This document shows, piece after piece, positions 8,371 through 17,870 of a stretch of 64,000 bases of DNA; the first letter of the stretch is position 1, and each line of letters begins with the position of its first letter. The DNA lies in assembly GCA_023264815.1 (NCBI GenBank), contig JAHFUZ010000003.1:62001-126000 (forward strand), written 5' to 3'. Under the pieces are notes generated by a model that was not told where the DNA came from, did not search any database, and saw only the letters and a program-made list of their open reading frames with translations. The translations under genes were made by a program, and so were the position numbers. Source of the DNA: Arthrobacter sp. GTDB lineage: Bacteria > Actinomycetota > Actinomycetes > Actinomycetales > Micrococcaceae.

Positions 8371-9510
8371 ATGAGCGTTCAGCTAGGCATGCCGCAACCC
8401 CGGGACGGTGCAGGTCCGGGAGTGCCTCCTGCCCGGCCCGCGGATGCGCCCGCCGGCCTGGCGGACCGTTTTGGGCGCCGCGCCACGGACATGCGGCTGT
8501 CCCTGACAGATAAATGCAATCTGCGCTGCACCTATTGCATGCCGGCCGAAGGGCTCGAGTGGCTGTCCAGGCAGGCCGTGATGTCGGCCGACGAGATTGT
8601 GCGGATTGTCCGCGTCGGCGTGGACCTGCTGGGCGTGCGTGAACTGCGCCTGACGGGTGGGGAGCCGCTGGTGCGGGCGGACCTGGTGGACATCATCGCC
8701 GCCCTGCGCAGCAACCATCCGGACTTGCCCATTTCCATGACCACCAACGGCGTTGGCCTGGACAAAAAGGCAGTTGCGCTGAAGGCGTCCGGGCTGACCC
8801 GCATCAACGTTTCCTTGGATTCCCTGCACGAAGAGACGTTCACCCAGCTCACGCGGCGGCCGTTCCTGGACCGTGTCCTGGCCGGTGTGGACGCCGCCTG
8901 GGCTGCCGGCCTGGGCCCGGTCAAACTCAACGCCGTGCTCATGCGGGGCATTAATGACGCAGAGTCGCCCACCCTGCTCGCCTGGGCACTGGACCGCGGC
9001 TACGAACTGCGGTTCATCGAGCAGATGCCGCTCGATGCCGACCATGGCTGGACCCGGCGGAACATGATCACCGCCGCCGAAATCCGTTCCCTGCTTTCCG
9101 TGGACTATGTCCTGAGTCCGGATCCGCGGGCACGGGATGGCGCCCCGGCTGAACGCTTTGAGGTACGACGCCGGGTGGCCGGGTCCGGCGCGGGTGCTGC
9201 GGGTGCGGGGCCGGCTGACGGGCCGGTGCTGGGTACCGTGGGGATCATCGCGTCCGTCACGGAGCCGTTCTGCGCAGACTGCCGTCGCACCCGGATCACC
9301 GCCGAGGGCAAGATCATGAGCTGCCTGTTCTCGCGTGAGGAGTTTGATCTTTTGGGGCTGCTGCGCGAGGGCGCGAGTGATGAAGCCCTGGCCGAACGCT
9401 GGCAGGACGCCATGTGGGTCAAGCCCAAGGCGCATGGAATGGACCACACAGGTCTCGGCGCAGCGGACTTTGTCCAGCCGGACCGCAGCATGAGCGCCAT
9501 CGGAGGCTGA
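8371..9510 (+). CDS. moaA: GTP 3',8-cyclase
   Basis: MoaA is the radical SAM enzyme that starts Moco synthesis from GTP. The 379-residue protein has the radical SAM cluster CNLRCTYC (Cys49, Cys53, Cys56), LTGGEPL at 94-100, the RFIEQMP substrate region at 214-220, the second [4Fe-4S] ligands Cys301, Cys304 and Cys318 (FCADCRRTRIT, SCLF), and the C-terminal Gly-Gly tail. A Gly/Ala-rich insert at 271-285 is unusual but lies in a loop. It starts 134 bases from the molybdoenzyme start on the opposite strand, so the two units are divergent; moaD follows at 4 bases. Confidence 0.96.
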   Translation: MSVQLGMPQPRDGAGPGVPPARPADAPAGLADRFGRRATDMRLSLTDKCNLRCTYCMPAEGLEWLSRQAVMSADEIVRIVRVGVDLLGVRELRLTGGEPLVRADLVDIIAALRSNHPDLPISMTTNGVGLDKKAVALKASGLTRINVSLDSLHEETFTQLTRRPFLDRVLAGVDAAWAAGLGPVKLNAVLMRGINDAESPTLLAWALDRGYELRFIEQMPLDADHGWTRRNMITAAEIRSLLSVDYVLSPDPRARDGAPAERFEVRRRVAGSGAGAAGAGPADGPVLGTVGIIASVTEPFCADCRRTRITAEGKIMSCLFSREEFDLLGLLREGASDEALAERWQDAMWVKPKAHGMDHTGLGAADFVQPDRSMSAIGG

Positions 9511-9514
9511 TTTC

Positions 9515-9781
9515 TTGAACGTACGTTACTTCGCTGCCGCGCGCGCTGCCGCAGGCGTGGAAGAGGAGGGCTTCGACCTGCCCTCGGGCGCCACGGTGGC
9601 CGACTTGCTGCAGGCAGTCCTGGCCGTGGACCGCGCCGAGCCGCCTGCCGGCACCCCTCCCCTGCAACGCATCCTGTCCCGTAGCAGTTTCCTGCTCAAC
9701 GAGGTAGCCGTCCGGGACCGCACCACTGTGTTAAAACCGGGCGACGTAGTTGACGTGCTGCCTCCCTTCGCCGGCGGTTAA
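9515..9781 (+). CDS. moaD: Molybdopterin synthase sulfur-carrier subunit
   Basis: MoaD is a ubiquitin-fold sulfur carrier whose C-terminal glycine is adenylated and thiocarboxylated before use by MoaE. The 88-residue protein begins VRYFAAARAAAG and ends VLPPFAGG, with the essential C-terminal Gly-Gly. The start is a TTG at 9515, 4 bases after the moaA stop; the first residues MNVRYF support this choice and no ATG or GTG fits. It is the end of the moaAD unit. Confidence 0.93.
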   Translation: MNVRYFAAARAAAGVEEEGFDLPSGATVADLLQAVLAVDRAEPPAGTPPLQRILSRSSFLLNEVAVRDRTTVLKPGDVVDVLPPFAGG

Positions 9782-9945
9782 GACAAACTCGCTGGTGGCG
9801 CGAACGCACACTTGAGGCCCCCTCGCGATGGGATAGTAGAGCCCCGCCCAGGTCCTTTGGCATTACGCGAGTGATGTCACCGGAGTTATCCACATAGACG
9901 CCCACCCTCGCGGTTGTTGTCGGTGCCTCCGGGGATGATGTGGGT

Positions 9946-11610
9946 ATGGATAGCAGAGCGGCTGTGGCGACGGCGGAGGCCCTTTCGGCCTCTTTCGCTG
10001 AGCTTGCTGTGGTGCTCGGTGGCGGGGCAGATTCCAACTGTTCCCGGGATGCTGATCCGTTGCGCCAGGTGGCGGATGGATTCCTGGACGGGCTGGCCGA
10101 GATATCACGGCTGGACGCGAAAAGTGCGGCCCTGAAGGTCTGGCTGACTGCCGGTTACACCGCCGCCGCGGAGGCTTTGGCGGGACCGCCGGTGTCGCCG
10201 GAGGACCACACCGGGCAGGAGATGAGTATCGTCGCCGAGGTCGCGTGTGCTTTGACGGTCAGTGATCGCAGTGCGGGTGCCCTGATCGGCGAAGCACACC
10301 GTCTACTTACTGGTCTGCCGCTGACGTTGTCCGCGTTGCAGGCCGGGACGATTTCCTGGCAGCACGCGAGGATCATGGTCGACGAAACTGTGAATCTTGA
10401 TCCTGCCGGTGCTGCGGCGTTGGAGGCCCACTTCCTGGACCCCCACGCACCGAATCCGGCCCGCGGGCCCGCCGGGGAGCTCATCCCGGGGAAGTTCCGG
10501 CACAAGGCCCGGATCTGGCGGGAACGCCACCACCCGGTAAGCATCGAGAAGCGCCATGCCCGGTGTGCGGCGGACCGGCGGGTCGAGTATGCCCCGGACC
10601 GGGACGGGATGGCCTGGCTCTCCGCCTACCTCCCCGCGGACCAGGCCGCCGGGATCCGGGACCGCATCACCACCGCAGCCCGCACCCAACAAGGACCCCA
10701 CGAGGGACGCAACCTCAGCCAACTCCGCGCTGACACCCTCGCCACCCTCCTCCTCACCGGAACCATTGCAGGTCGCAGCGACGCAACCCGCGGCACCACC
10801 CTCGGCCTGACCGGAGACACGCGTGGCAGCGGCGGCACAAGCGGCACTGCGGGAATCGTTGATGGAGTTGGGGAAATGGGCAGCGGTCGCGCGGACGGTG
10901 TGCCGTCCCCGCGGGCGCAGGTCCTGATCACTGTTCCGGTGATGTCGCTGCTCGGCCGCACCGATGAACCGGCGATGCTGGACGGCTACGGGCCGATCCC
11001 GCCGTCCATGGCCCGCCATCTGATCGCCGACGGCGCCGAATCCTTCCACCGCGTCCTCACCGACCCCCGCGACGGCGCACCCCTGGAGATCGGGCGGACC
11101 AGCTACCGGCTCACCAAAGCCCAACGCCAATGGCTCCGCCTCCGCGACGGCAAATGCCCCTTCCCCGGCTGCAGCAACCCGTCATTGGACAACGACGCGG
11201 ACCACCTCCTCGCCTGGGCCCACGGCGGCACCACCGGCGTCAATAACCTCGGCCAGCCGTGCCACAAACACCACCGGCTCAAACACAGCAGCGGCTGGAC
11301 ACCCACCACCGCCACCAAAAACGAACCACCCGGCTGGACCTCACCCACCGGACGCCACTACCAAAGCGAACAACCCGACTGGGAACCACCCCACTGGCCA
11401 GACAAACTCCTCAAGACCACCAACGTGGCCACGAACGCGGCAGGCACCGCTCGCGGTTCGGTCCTGGTGGTCGACACTGACGTGAAGCCGGACCGAGTGG
11501 ACGACGCAAATCTGCAATCAACCCTGGGCGCGGACTCACGAACCCAGCACACTGACTGGCAGGACAGGCCTCTTGGACGCCCAGGTGTGTCCGAGCCATC
11601 AGGCGTCTAA
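9946..11610 (+). CDS. DUF222-domain HNH endonuclease (13E12 family)
   Basis: This protein of about 554 residues has an N-terminal DUF222 region (roughly 30-330), a low-complexity Gly/Thr linker near 285-320, and an HNH nuclease motif at about 397-447 (CPFPGCSNP, then DADHLLAWAHGG and CHKHHRLKH, giving the zinc cysteines and catalytic His). About 100 polar residues follow the HNH domain. Many actinobacteria carry multiple copies of such genes; their role is unclear, and they often mark recombination hot spots. ATG 9946 is preferred to GTG 9940, but both are in frame. It is monocistronic and borders the decayed patch 11.6-13.1 kb. Confidence 0.85.
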   Translation: MDSRAAVATAEALSASFAELAVVLGGGADSNCSRDADPLRQVADGFLDGLAEISRLDAKSAALKVWLTAGYTAAAEALAGPPVSPEDHTGQEMSIVAEVACALTVSDRSAGALIGEAHRLLTGLPLTLSALQAGTISWQHARIMVDETVNLDPAGAAALEAHFLDPHAPNPARGPAGELIPGKFRHKARIWRERHHPVSIEKRHARCAADRRVEYAPDRDGMAWLSAYLPADQAAGIRDRITTAARTQQGPHEGRNLSQLRADTLATLLLTGTIAGRSDATRGTTLGLTGDTRGSGGTSGTAGIVDGVGEMGSGRADGVPSPRAQVLITVPVMSLLGRTDEPAMLDGYGPIPPSMARHLIADGAESFHRVLTDPRDGAPLEIGRTSYRLTKAQRQWLRLRDGKCPFPGCSNPSLDNDADHLLAWAHGGTTGVNNLGQPCHKHHRLKHSSGWTPTTATKNEPPGWTSPTGRHYQSEQPDWEPPHWPDKLLKTTNVATNAAGTARGSVLVVDTDVKPDRVDDANLQSTLGADSRTQHTDWQDRPLGRPGVSEPSGV

Positions 11611-11628
11611 GTTGCCGGGCCCAATCGC

Positions 11629-12701
11629 TTACTGGGCCGTTCCCATCGCCAGTGCCAACAACGTGGTACGGCTATGGACGCCACAGGTGTCGAAAATCTG
11701 TTTGAACTGATCCTGGACGGTGTACGCCGCAATCCCCAGGGCAGCCGCCATGGCATTGGTGTCGGCACCGCCGGCAGCAAGCTCAAGCAGTTCCCGCTGT
11801 CGCGTTGTCAGTCCGAAGGTCCGGGCAAACATATCCAGCCTCGCCTCCGGAGGGCATGCCTGGATGGTGACAGCCAACGGCGGAATCGCCGCAGTGCCTG
11901 TGGAATCCATCCGGCTGGCCTGGAGAATGGCCCACTGGCCCGAGCCGATGTGCACCCGGGCAGACGCAGGATGACCGTCCACTCCCGCCTCACGCGCCAG
12001 CAACTGGGCAGCGACGTTGAGAACCTCCGCCGGTACGCGCTGAAAGGGACGCGGCCCAGCCTGCAACAGCCCCAGCCATTCCTCCACAGACGCTGTTCCA
12101 CCCACCACCGCCATGTCCGCATCCAGTGTCAGCACAGCCTGCTGAGGCAACTCTGGCCTCGGACCTCCTGCGGTACCGGTACCAAGGGCAGCGCCGGCAT
12201 CAGCATCGGCATCGGCAGACCGTTGCACGCCGGTGTTCCGGTCCCCGGATTGCCCTGGCCCGAAATTCACCGTCCCGGTTCTCCTTGACGATGATCGGAC
12301 CGGCTCGGAACGGGCCTGCTCAAGTAACTGGAAATCTCGTAGGGTGAACTGCCGGGCTATCGACCGACGAAGGGCGGGCGTTACCTCACGCGCGACGGCA
12401 CTGAGGAACGCGACTTCTTCGATGCTAAACCTACGGTAGCCAGCTGGGTCCATCGGCCCGGCAACGGCAGATACTTGAGCCGGATCAGCAACGGCAGTTC
12501 GTCCGGGCACGGAATCCGGGCAAGGGGAGAAATCCCGGTGGCGGTCAGCGGATCTGAGAGCGGCCACACGAAGGCGCTGAACGGAAGCACCCGGCCCACC
12601 TCAGCCAGGACAGCGCTGCGTAATGCATGGTGATCCGGGGTGGAATCGCCTAGGTGCCGGATCCGTTCAAGGCTCCGGTTCCAGGACCTGCCGGGGGTCA
12701 T
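11629..12701 (-). pseudogene. LuxR-type transcription regulator, broken by an internal deletion and frameshift
   Basis: The first part starts at ATG 12701 (MTPGRSWNRSLERIRHL) and reads as the GAF-like N-terminus of a single-component LuxR regulator to about 12440 (LIRLKYL). The frame then changes, and a second part from about 12450 to 11629 carries RRFSIEEVAFLSAVAREV, a linker, and a C-terminal LuxR helix-turn-helix (FGLTTRQRELLELAAGGADT). Relatives have about 60-70 more residues between these parts. A run of alternating Asp-Ala-Asp-Ala lies in the linker. The DNA-binding domain could still be made from an internal start, but the ligand domain is lost. Confidence 0.7.
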
Positions 12702-12907
12702 TCCCCCAGTATGCCCGCTGGCGACAACACCCGAGCCTCCACCCAGGACCCCAGATTTCTGGGATACCCGCCATGTCGGGCAATGGTTATTGTGACGGTA
12801 CGCGCCGCAGCAGAGCCGTGGTTGTCCGTCGAGACGAGCGATTGCCGAGTTACCACGGCAGCACAAGGGTGCGATTAGCTGGCGCGCTGAACCAAGGAGA
12901 AGCTGGA

Positions 12908-13080
12908 ATGTTCACCCTGCAGATCGAACACGGCATCAAGGACTTTGGCATGTGGAAAGCGGCTTTCGACCGGGACCGGTTGACCGCGCCGCGTCCGGAG
13001 TAGTCCGCCACCGCATTTCCCGGCCGGTGGGCGACTCGCACCACATGCGGGCCGGGTCAGGCTCGGCGGCATTCGGAGGT
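12908..13080 (+). pseudogene. Small alpha/beta-barrel-like gene, frameshifted and truncated
   Basis: A good AAGGAG ribosome site precedes ATG 12908. The frame gives MFTLQIEHGIKDFGMWKAAF and then stops at 13001-13003 after 31 residues. The next frame continues the same conserved protein (VDRAASGVVRHRISRPVGDS) to about 13060 before losing it. Intact relatives, as I recall them, are about 90 residues with a ferredoxin-like/monooxygenase-type fold. The 3-prime end is approximate and overlaps the DUF1579 stop. Confidence 0.6.
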
Positions 13081-13518
13081 CATGAACGGCACAAATTCCT
13101 GGCCGTCGCCGAGGCGCAGCTCGGCGGTGTGGATCAGCACATCGTTGTCCACACGGAACGTATGGCGGGCAGTCCCCCGGTCGCTGTGGCGTTCGACCCG
13201 CAGCACACCGTCCACCCAGGTGCAGCGGGCCGGCGCGCCAGGCGGATGGCCCATACTGTCCACGTAGTACCAGAGGATGTCGCTGTGGTCCGGATCAACA
13301 GTGAACACGCCGTGGCCTTCAAAATGGCTGCCGTTGGACTCCGTGTGCCGGTAGCTCTGCACCACAGCGAATCCTCTTGCCGCGCGGGTGAAACTGATTT
13401 CGGCTGCGGCTGTACGTGCAGGAGCCCACGCCGACGCAGAGAGGCGTGTGGTTCCCTGCCAATGACCCAGGAAATCTTCCAGCACAGCGTGCACAGTGCC
13501 CTGCTGCGGAAGGTTCAT
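13057..13518 (-). CDS. DUF1579-like protein
   Basis: The 153-residue cytosolic protein alternates strands and conserved Trp/Gly positions (FLGHWQGTTRL at 17-27, then SYRHTESNGSHFEGHGVFTV and WYYVDSMG) as in DUF1579 and related lipocalin-like heme- or ligand-binding families. No signal peptide is visible. Function is unknown. It lies at the inner edge of the decayed patch and 58 bases downstream of the M16 protease stop, so it could be the last gene of that operon. Confidence 0.65.
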   Translation of the reverse strand: MNLPQQGTVHAVLEDFLGHWQGTTRLSASAWAPARTAAAEISFTRAARGFAVVQSYRHTESNGSHFEGHGVFTVDPDHSDILWYYVDSMGHPPGAPARCTWVDGVLRVERHSDRGTARHTFRVDNDVLIHTAELRLGDGQEFVPFMTSECRRA

Positions 13519-13576
13519 GGCTACATTATCGCCGGAGAGCAGGCCCGCCGACAGTGAATGATTCTGCAGTCAGCCC

Positions 13577-14920
13577 TCAAAAGCCGAACGTCTCGTTTTC
13601 CTCGAACGGGCCCACCACAGTGACCGTCCGCGGTGCGGCGGCAAGCTCCCGGGCAAGGTCCTGGACTTCCTGTGCCGTCACGGCCTTGATGAGCCTCAGG
13701 GTTTCGTCGATGTCCTGGTATTCGCCGGAGACGAGTTCTGCCCGGCCCAGGCGGGACATACGGGACCCTGTGTCCTCAAGCGCCAGCACGATGCCGCCGC
13801 ACAACTGGCCCACGGCCTTGCGCAGTTCGTCCTCCCTGATCCCGCCTTCGGCCAGCTTGTCCAGTTCGACGCCCAGCAGGTCCAGCACCTGGCGCACCTT
13901 GGACGGTGTGCACCCGGCATACATCCCGAAGTAGCCGGCATCGGCATACGAGGAAGCAAAGGAATAGGTGGAGTACACCAGGCCGCGCTTTTCGCGGATC
14001 TCCTGGAAAAGCCGCGAGGACATCCCCCCGCCGAGGACGGCGTTGAGAACGCTCATCACATAGCGGCGCTCGTCCGTGGCCACGATCGTGGGACAGCCCA
14101 TGATGATGTTGGCCTGCTCCACTGCCCGCTTCACTACATGCAGGCCGGCGGTGCCGGTGATGTCCGCCCGTTCGGTGGAACGCCGCTCCACCGGAGCGGC
14201 CGACGGCTCAAGTGACCACCCGGCAGTGTGTAGCGCATCCACCACAAGGCTGCAGACGACGTCGTGCTCCAGGCCTCCGGCGGCGGTAATGACCAGCTCG
14301 TCAGGGCGGTAATAGCGCCGGTAGTGCTCCCAGACCGAATCCCGGGCAACGGCGCGGATGGCGGCCGGCGTGCCGCCAATGGGACGGCCCAGCGGGTGTG
14401 TGCCCAGCACTGCAGCGACAAAGTGTTCGTGGGCCACGTCGGTGGGGTCGTCGCTGTCCATGGCGATCTCTTCCAGGATGACGTCGCGTTCCTGCTCCAT
14501 TTCGGCCGGGTCAAGGACCGCGCCGGTGATCATGTCAGCAATCACGTCGATGGCCATGGGGAGGTCGGTGTCCAGCACGCGCGCGAAGTAGCAGGTGCTC
14601 TCCTTGGCGGTGGCTGCGTTGGATTCCCCGCCCACTTCGTCGAACGCGGAGGCGATTTCGAGCGCCGTGCGGCGTTTAGTGCCCTTGAACAGGAGGTGCT
14701 CCAGGAAATGCGTGGAACCATGCTGGCCCGGGGCCTCGTCACGAGACCCCACCCCCACCCAAAAACCGATGGTTGCCGAACGCTGGCCCGGCATCGCTTC
14801 GGTCAGTACCCGCACGCCGCCGGGCAGTACCGAACGCCGGACCACGGAGCCGCCTTCGGAGCCGTGGACCAGGGAGTCGCCGGGATGGTTCTGCTCAAGC
14901 GGCAGGGGTACAACAGTCAA
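13577..14920 (-). CDS. M16-family zinc metallopeptidase (YmxG/PqqL type)
   Basis: The 447-residue protein has the inverted zinc motif HFLEH (His71, Glu74, His75) near the N-terminus, with the downstream glutamate in the AATAKESTCYF region, and an R/Y-type C-terminal half (GGMSSRLFQEIREKRGLVYS) as in active M16 subunits. M16 enzymes are clam-shell peptidases that degrade short peptides. It follows pnp by 10 bases; the rpsO-pnp-M16 order is widely conserved in actinobacteria and firmicutes, so they probably share a transcript. No signal peptide is visible. Confidence 0.93.
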   Translation of the reverse strand: MTVVPLPLEQNHPGDSLVHGSEGGSVVRRSVLPGGVRVLTEAMPGQRSATIGFWVGVGSRDEAPGQHGSTHFLEHLLFKGTKRRTALEIASAFDEVGGESNAATAKESTCYFARVLDTDLPMAIDVIADMITGAVLDPAEMEQERDVILEEIAMDSDDPTDVAHEHFVAAVLGTHPLGRPIGGTPAAIRAVARDSVWEHYRRYYRPDELVITAAGGLEHDVVCSLVVDALHTAGWSLEPSAAPVERRSTERADITGTAGLHVVKRAVEQANIIMGCPTIVATDERRYVMSVLNAVLGGGMSSRLFQEIREKRGLVYSTYSFASSYADAGYFGMYAGCTPSKVRQVLDLLGVELDKLAEGGIREDELRKAVGQLCGGIVLALEDTGSRMSRLGRAELVSGEYQDIDETLRLIKAVTAQEVQDLARELAAAPRTVTVVGPFEENETFGF

Positions 14921-14930
14921 TTGAAGCCTT

Positions 14931-17210
14931 TCAGGAGCGGCAGCCGGATCTGGCTGCCATCGTAACAGCGGCGGATGCGTCAGCGTTGTCGCCGGCGCCT
15001 TCCTCTTCAGCTACCACCGGAGACAGCGAGAGCTTGCCACGGTCATCGATCTTGGTGATTTCCACCTGGATCTTCTGACCGACGGAAACCACGTCATCAA
15101 CGTTGTCCACGCGCTTGCCGTTGGCCAGTTTGCGCAGCTCAGAGATGTGCAGCAGGCCGTCCTTGCCCGGGGTCAGCGAAATGAAGGCACCGAAGGTGGT
15201 GGTCTTGACGACCGTACCCAGGTAGCGCTCGCCGATTTCCGGAACCTGCGGGTTGGCGATGGCGTTGATGGCGGAGCGTGCTGCGTCGGCAGACGGGCCG
15301 TTGGTGGCGCCGATGTAGACCGTGCCGTCGTCCTCGATGGAGATGTCGGCGCCGGTGTCTTCCTGGATCTGGTTGATCATCTTGCCCTTGGGACCAATGA
15401 CCTCGCCGATCTTGTCAACCGGGATCTTGACCGCGATGACGCGCGGCGCGAACTCGGAGAGCTCGTCCGGGGTGTCGATCGCGGAGTTGATGACATCCAG
15501 GATGTGCAGGCGGGCTTCGCGGGCCTGCTTCAGTGCCGCTGCCAGCACGGAGGCGGGGATGCCGTCAAGCTTGGTGTCCAGCTGGATGGCCGTGACGAAT
15601 TCGGAGGTACCGGCCACCTTGAAGTCCATGTCGCCGAAGGCATCTTCGGCGCCGAGGATGTCCGTGAGGGCGGCGTAGCGGGTCTGGCCGTCAACCTGGT
15701 CGGAGACCAGGCCCATGGCGATACCGGCAACGGCTGCCTTCAGCGGCACACCGGCGTTCAGCATGGAGAGCGTGGAAGCGCAGACGGAACCCATGGACGT
15801 CGACCCGTTGGAGCCGAGGGCCTCGGATACCTGGCGGATGGCGTAGGGGAATTCCTCGCGGGACGGCAGGACCGGCACGAGGGCGCGCTCAGCGAGGGCA
15901 CCGTGGCCGATTTCGCGGCGCTTGGGCGAGCCCACGCGGCCGGTTTCACCCGTGGAGTACGGCGGGAAGTTGTAGTTGTGCATGTAGCGCTTGCGCGTTA
16001 CCGGAGACAGCGAGTCGATCTGCTGTTCCATCTTGAGCATGTTCAGCGTGGTGACGCCCATGATCTGGGTTTCGCCGCGTTCGAAGATGGCCGAGCCGTG
16101 GACGCGGGGCAGGACCTCAACCTCGGCGGTAAGCTGGCGGATGTCCGTCAGGCCACGGCCGTCGATGCGGATCTGGTCCTTGAGGATGCGCTGGCGCACC
16201 ACGTGCTTGGTGACCGAGCGGAAGGCTGCGGACAGTTCCTTGTCGCGGCCTTCGAACTGGCCGGCCAGGGCCGAGGTAACCTCGTCCTTGAGCGCGTCGG
16301 AGGCGTTGTCGCGCTCCTGCTTGTCGGCGATCTGGAAGACGGCTGCCAGCTTCTCGGCCGCGGCGGCCTCAACAGCTGCGTAGACGTCGTCCTGGTAGTC
16401 CAGGAAGACCGGGAATTCAACGGTGGGCTTGGCAGCGCGTGCAGCCAGGTCAGCCTGGGCGTCGCAGAGTGCCTTGATGAACGGCTTGGCAGCCTCGAGG
16501 CCCTCGGAGACAACCTCTTCGGTGGGGGCGGTGGCGCCCTGTTCCTTGATGAGGTTCCAGGAGTTGTCGGTCGCTTCGGCTTCAACCATCATGATGGCGA
16601 CGTCGTCACCGTCGGCCCCCGACACAGACCTGCCGGCCACCACCATGTTGAACACGGAGTTTTCAAGCTGCGAGTGCTTGGGGAAAGCAACCCACTGCGA
16701 CCCGCTTTCGTCGGCGACGAGGGCAACGCGGACGCCGCCGATGGGGCCGGAGAACGGGAGGCCGGAAAGCTGGGTGGACATGGAGGAGGCGTTGATGGCC
16801 ACCACGTCGTAGAGCTCGTCGGGGTTGATGGCCAGGACGGTCACCACGATCTGGACCTCGTTGCGCAGGCCCTTGACGAAGGCCGGACGCAGCGGGCGGT
16901 CCATGAGGCGGCAAGCCAGGATGGCTTCCGTGGACGGGCGGCCTTCGCGGCGGAAGAACGAGCCCGGGATGCGGCCGGCGGCGTACATGCGCTCTTCGAC
17001 GTCTACCGTCAGCGGGAAGAAGTCGAAGCCTTCGCGCGGGTGCTTGCCTGCGGTGGTGGCGGACAGCAGCGCGGTGTCTTCGTCGATGTACACCATGGCT
17101 GCGCCGGCGGCCTGCTTGGCGAGGCGGCCGGTTTCAAAGCGGATTACACGCTTGCCAAAGCGGCCATTGTCAATGACTGCTTCTGAGAACTGGATTTCGG
17201 GACCCTCCAA
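14931..17210 (-). CDS. pnp: Polyribonucleotide nucleotidyltransferase (PNPase/GPSI)
   Basis: PNPase degrades RNA 3-prime to 5-prime with phosphate; actinobacterial forms also have been linked to (p)ppGpp synthesis. I place the start at TTG 17210, giving 759 residues beginning [16 protein letters not shown], because a strong GGAGGTGA site sits about 6 bases upstream and the frame before it is not conserved. Two RNase PH domains (about 1-220 and 330-560), a KH domain near 590 ([15 protein letters not shown]) and an S1 domain near 660-735 ([20 protein letters not shown]) are all present. The C-terminal tail after S1 is short. Confidence 0.97.
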   Translation of the reverse strand: MEGPEIQFSEAVIDNGRFGKRVIRFETGRLAKQAAGAAMVYIDEDTALLSATTAGKHPREGFDFFPLTVDVEERMYAAGRIPGSFFRREGRPSTEAILACRLMDRPLRPAFVKGLRNEVQIVVTVLAINPDELYDVVAINASSMSTQLSGLPFSGPIGGVRVALVADESGSQWVAFPKHSQLENSVFNMVVAGRSVSGADGDDVAIMMVEAEATDNSWNLIKEQGATAPTEEVVSEGLEAAKPFIKALCDAQADLAARAAKPTVEFPVFLDYQDDVYAAVEAAAAEKLAAVFQIADKQERDNASDALKDEVTSALAGQFEGRDKELSAAFRSVTKHVVRQRILKDQIRIDGRGLTDIRQLTAEVEVLPRVHGSAIFERGETQIMGVTTLNMLKMEQQIDSLSPVTRKRYMHNYNFPPYSTGETGRVGSPKRREIGHGALAERALVPVLPSREEFPYAIRQVSEALGSNGSTSMGSVCASTLSMLNAGVPLKAAVAGIAMGLVSDQVDGQTRYAALTDILGAEDAFGDMDFKVAGTSEFVTAIQLDTKLDGIPASVLAAALKQAREARLHILDVINSAIDTPDELSEFAPRVIAVKIPVDKIGEVIGPKGKMINQIQEDTGADISIEDDGTVYIGATNGPSADAARSAINAIANPQVPEIGERYLGTVVKTTTFGAFISLTPGKDGLLHISELRKLANGKRVDNVDDVVSVGQKIQVEITKIDDRGKLSLSPVVAEEEGAGDNADASAAVTMAARSGCRS

Positions 17211-17414
17211 GAGAGTCACCTCCGTTTCTTGATTAACGGAGCCCAGCCGCATCAACCCAGGCCAGCATCTGTCTACTGGCCTGCACTGCACCCGGTCATC
17301 GATCGAGACCCACGGGCCGGGGCTTCCATCATGGAAACCGTTCCCGGGGATCACTACCGAGGACCGCGAATGCGTGATGCGGTTGATCCTCCTGTTGAGT
17401 TTTCTTCTGAAGAA

Positions 17415-17445
17415 GGCGGCCCCATCCACAAGGGAAAGGGCCGCC
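17415..17445. terminator. Stem-loop between rpsO and pnp
   Basis: Arms GGCGGCCC (17415-17422) and GGGCCGCC (17438-17445) pair perfectly over 8 bases with a 15-base loop, just downstream of the rpsO stop on the minus strand. Only a weak T-rich stretch follows, so it may be a processing or attenuation hairpin in the 247-base rpsO-pnp spacer rather than a full terminator. In other bacteria this leader is where PNPase autoregulates its mRNA. Confidence 0.6.
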
Positions 17446-17457
17446 CCTTAAGCCTGA

Positions 17458-17727
17458 CTAGCGGCGCAGGCCGAGGCGCTCGATGAGCGCACGGTAGCGG
17501 TTGATGTCAGTGTTCTTGAGGTAAGAGAGCATGCGCTTGCGACGACCCACCATGGCCAGCAGGCCGCGCTGGGTGTGGTAGTCGTGCTTGTGCTCCTTCA
17601 TGTGCTCAGTCAGATCCTTGATCCGCTGGGTCAGAACTGCAACCTGGACCTCCGGCGAACCGGTGTCGCCCTCGGACGTTGCGTATTCTGCGATGATGGA
17701 CTGCTTTACAGCGGCGTCAAGTGCCAC
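17458..17727 (-). CDS. rpsO: 30S ribosomal protein S15
   Basis: An 89-residue S15, the usual length, with the conserved [19 protein letters not shown] and [10 protein letters not shown] regions that bind 16S rRNA and S6/S18. It starts at GTG 17727 with an AGGAG site about 6 bases upstream. It lies upstream of pnp, as in most bacteria, with a stem-loop between them. Confidence 0.98.
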   Translation of the reverse strand: MALDAAVKQSIIAEYATSEGDTGSPEVQVAVLTQRIKDLTEHMKEHKHDYHTQRGLLAMVGRRKRMLSYLKNTDINRYRALIERLGLRR

Positions 17728-17870
17728 AATAACTCCTAGCGATGTGCCGTGAGGCCCGAGTCAGTACTTCACTGCCGGGTCTGCCCGCGCGGGAATAACC
17801 TGAAAACAGGGTCTTTCCACGCATGGCAGGAACCAGCCGCCACGGACTGCAGCCGGATCCAACGTTCAGT

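Noticed and set aside
9886..9894. TTATCCACA, a perfect DnaA-box sequence upstream of the HNH gene
   Set aside because: A single copy with no other boxes, no AT-rich unwinding region and no dnaA/dnaN nearby; one match in 64 kb is expected by chance.
15147..17186. 679-codon plus-strand open frame opposite pnp
   Set aside because: It mirrors the codon bias of pnp, reads as Gly/Asp/Val-rich low complexity and matches no family I know.
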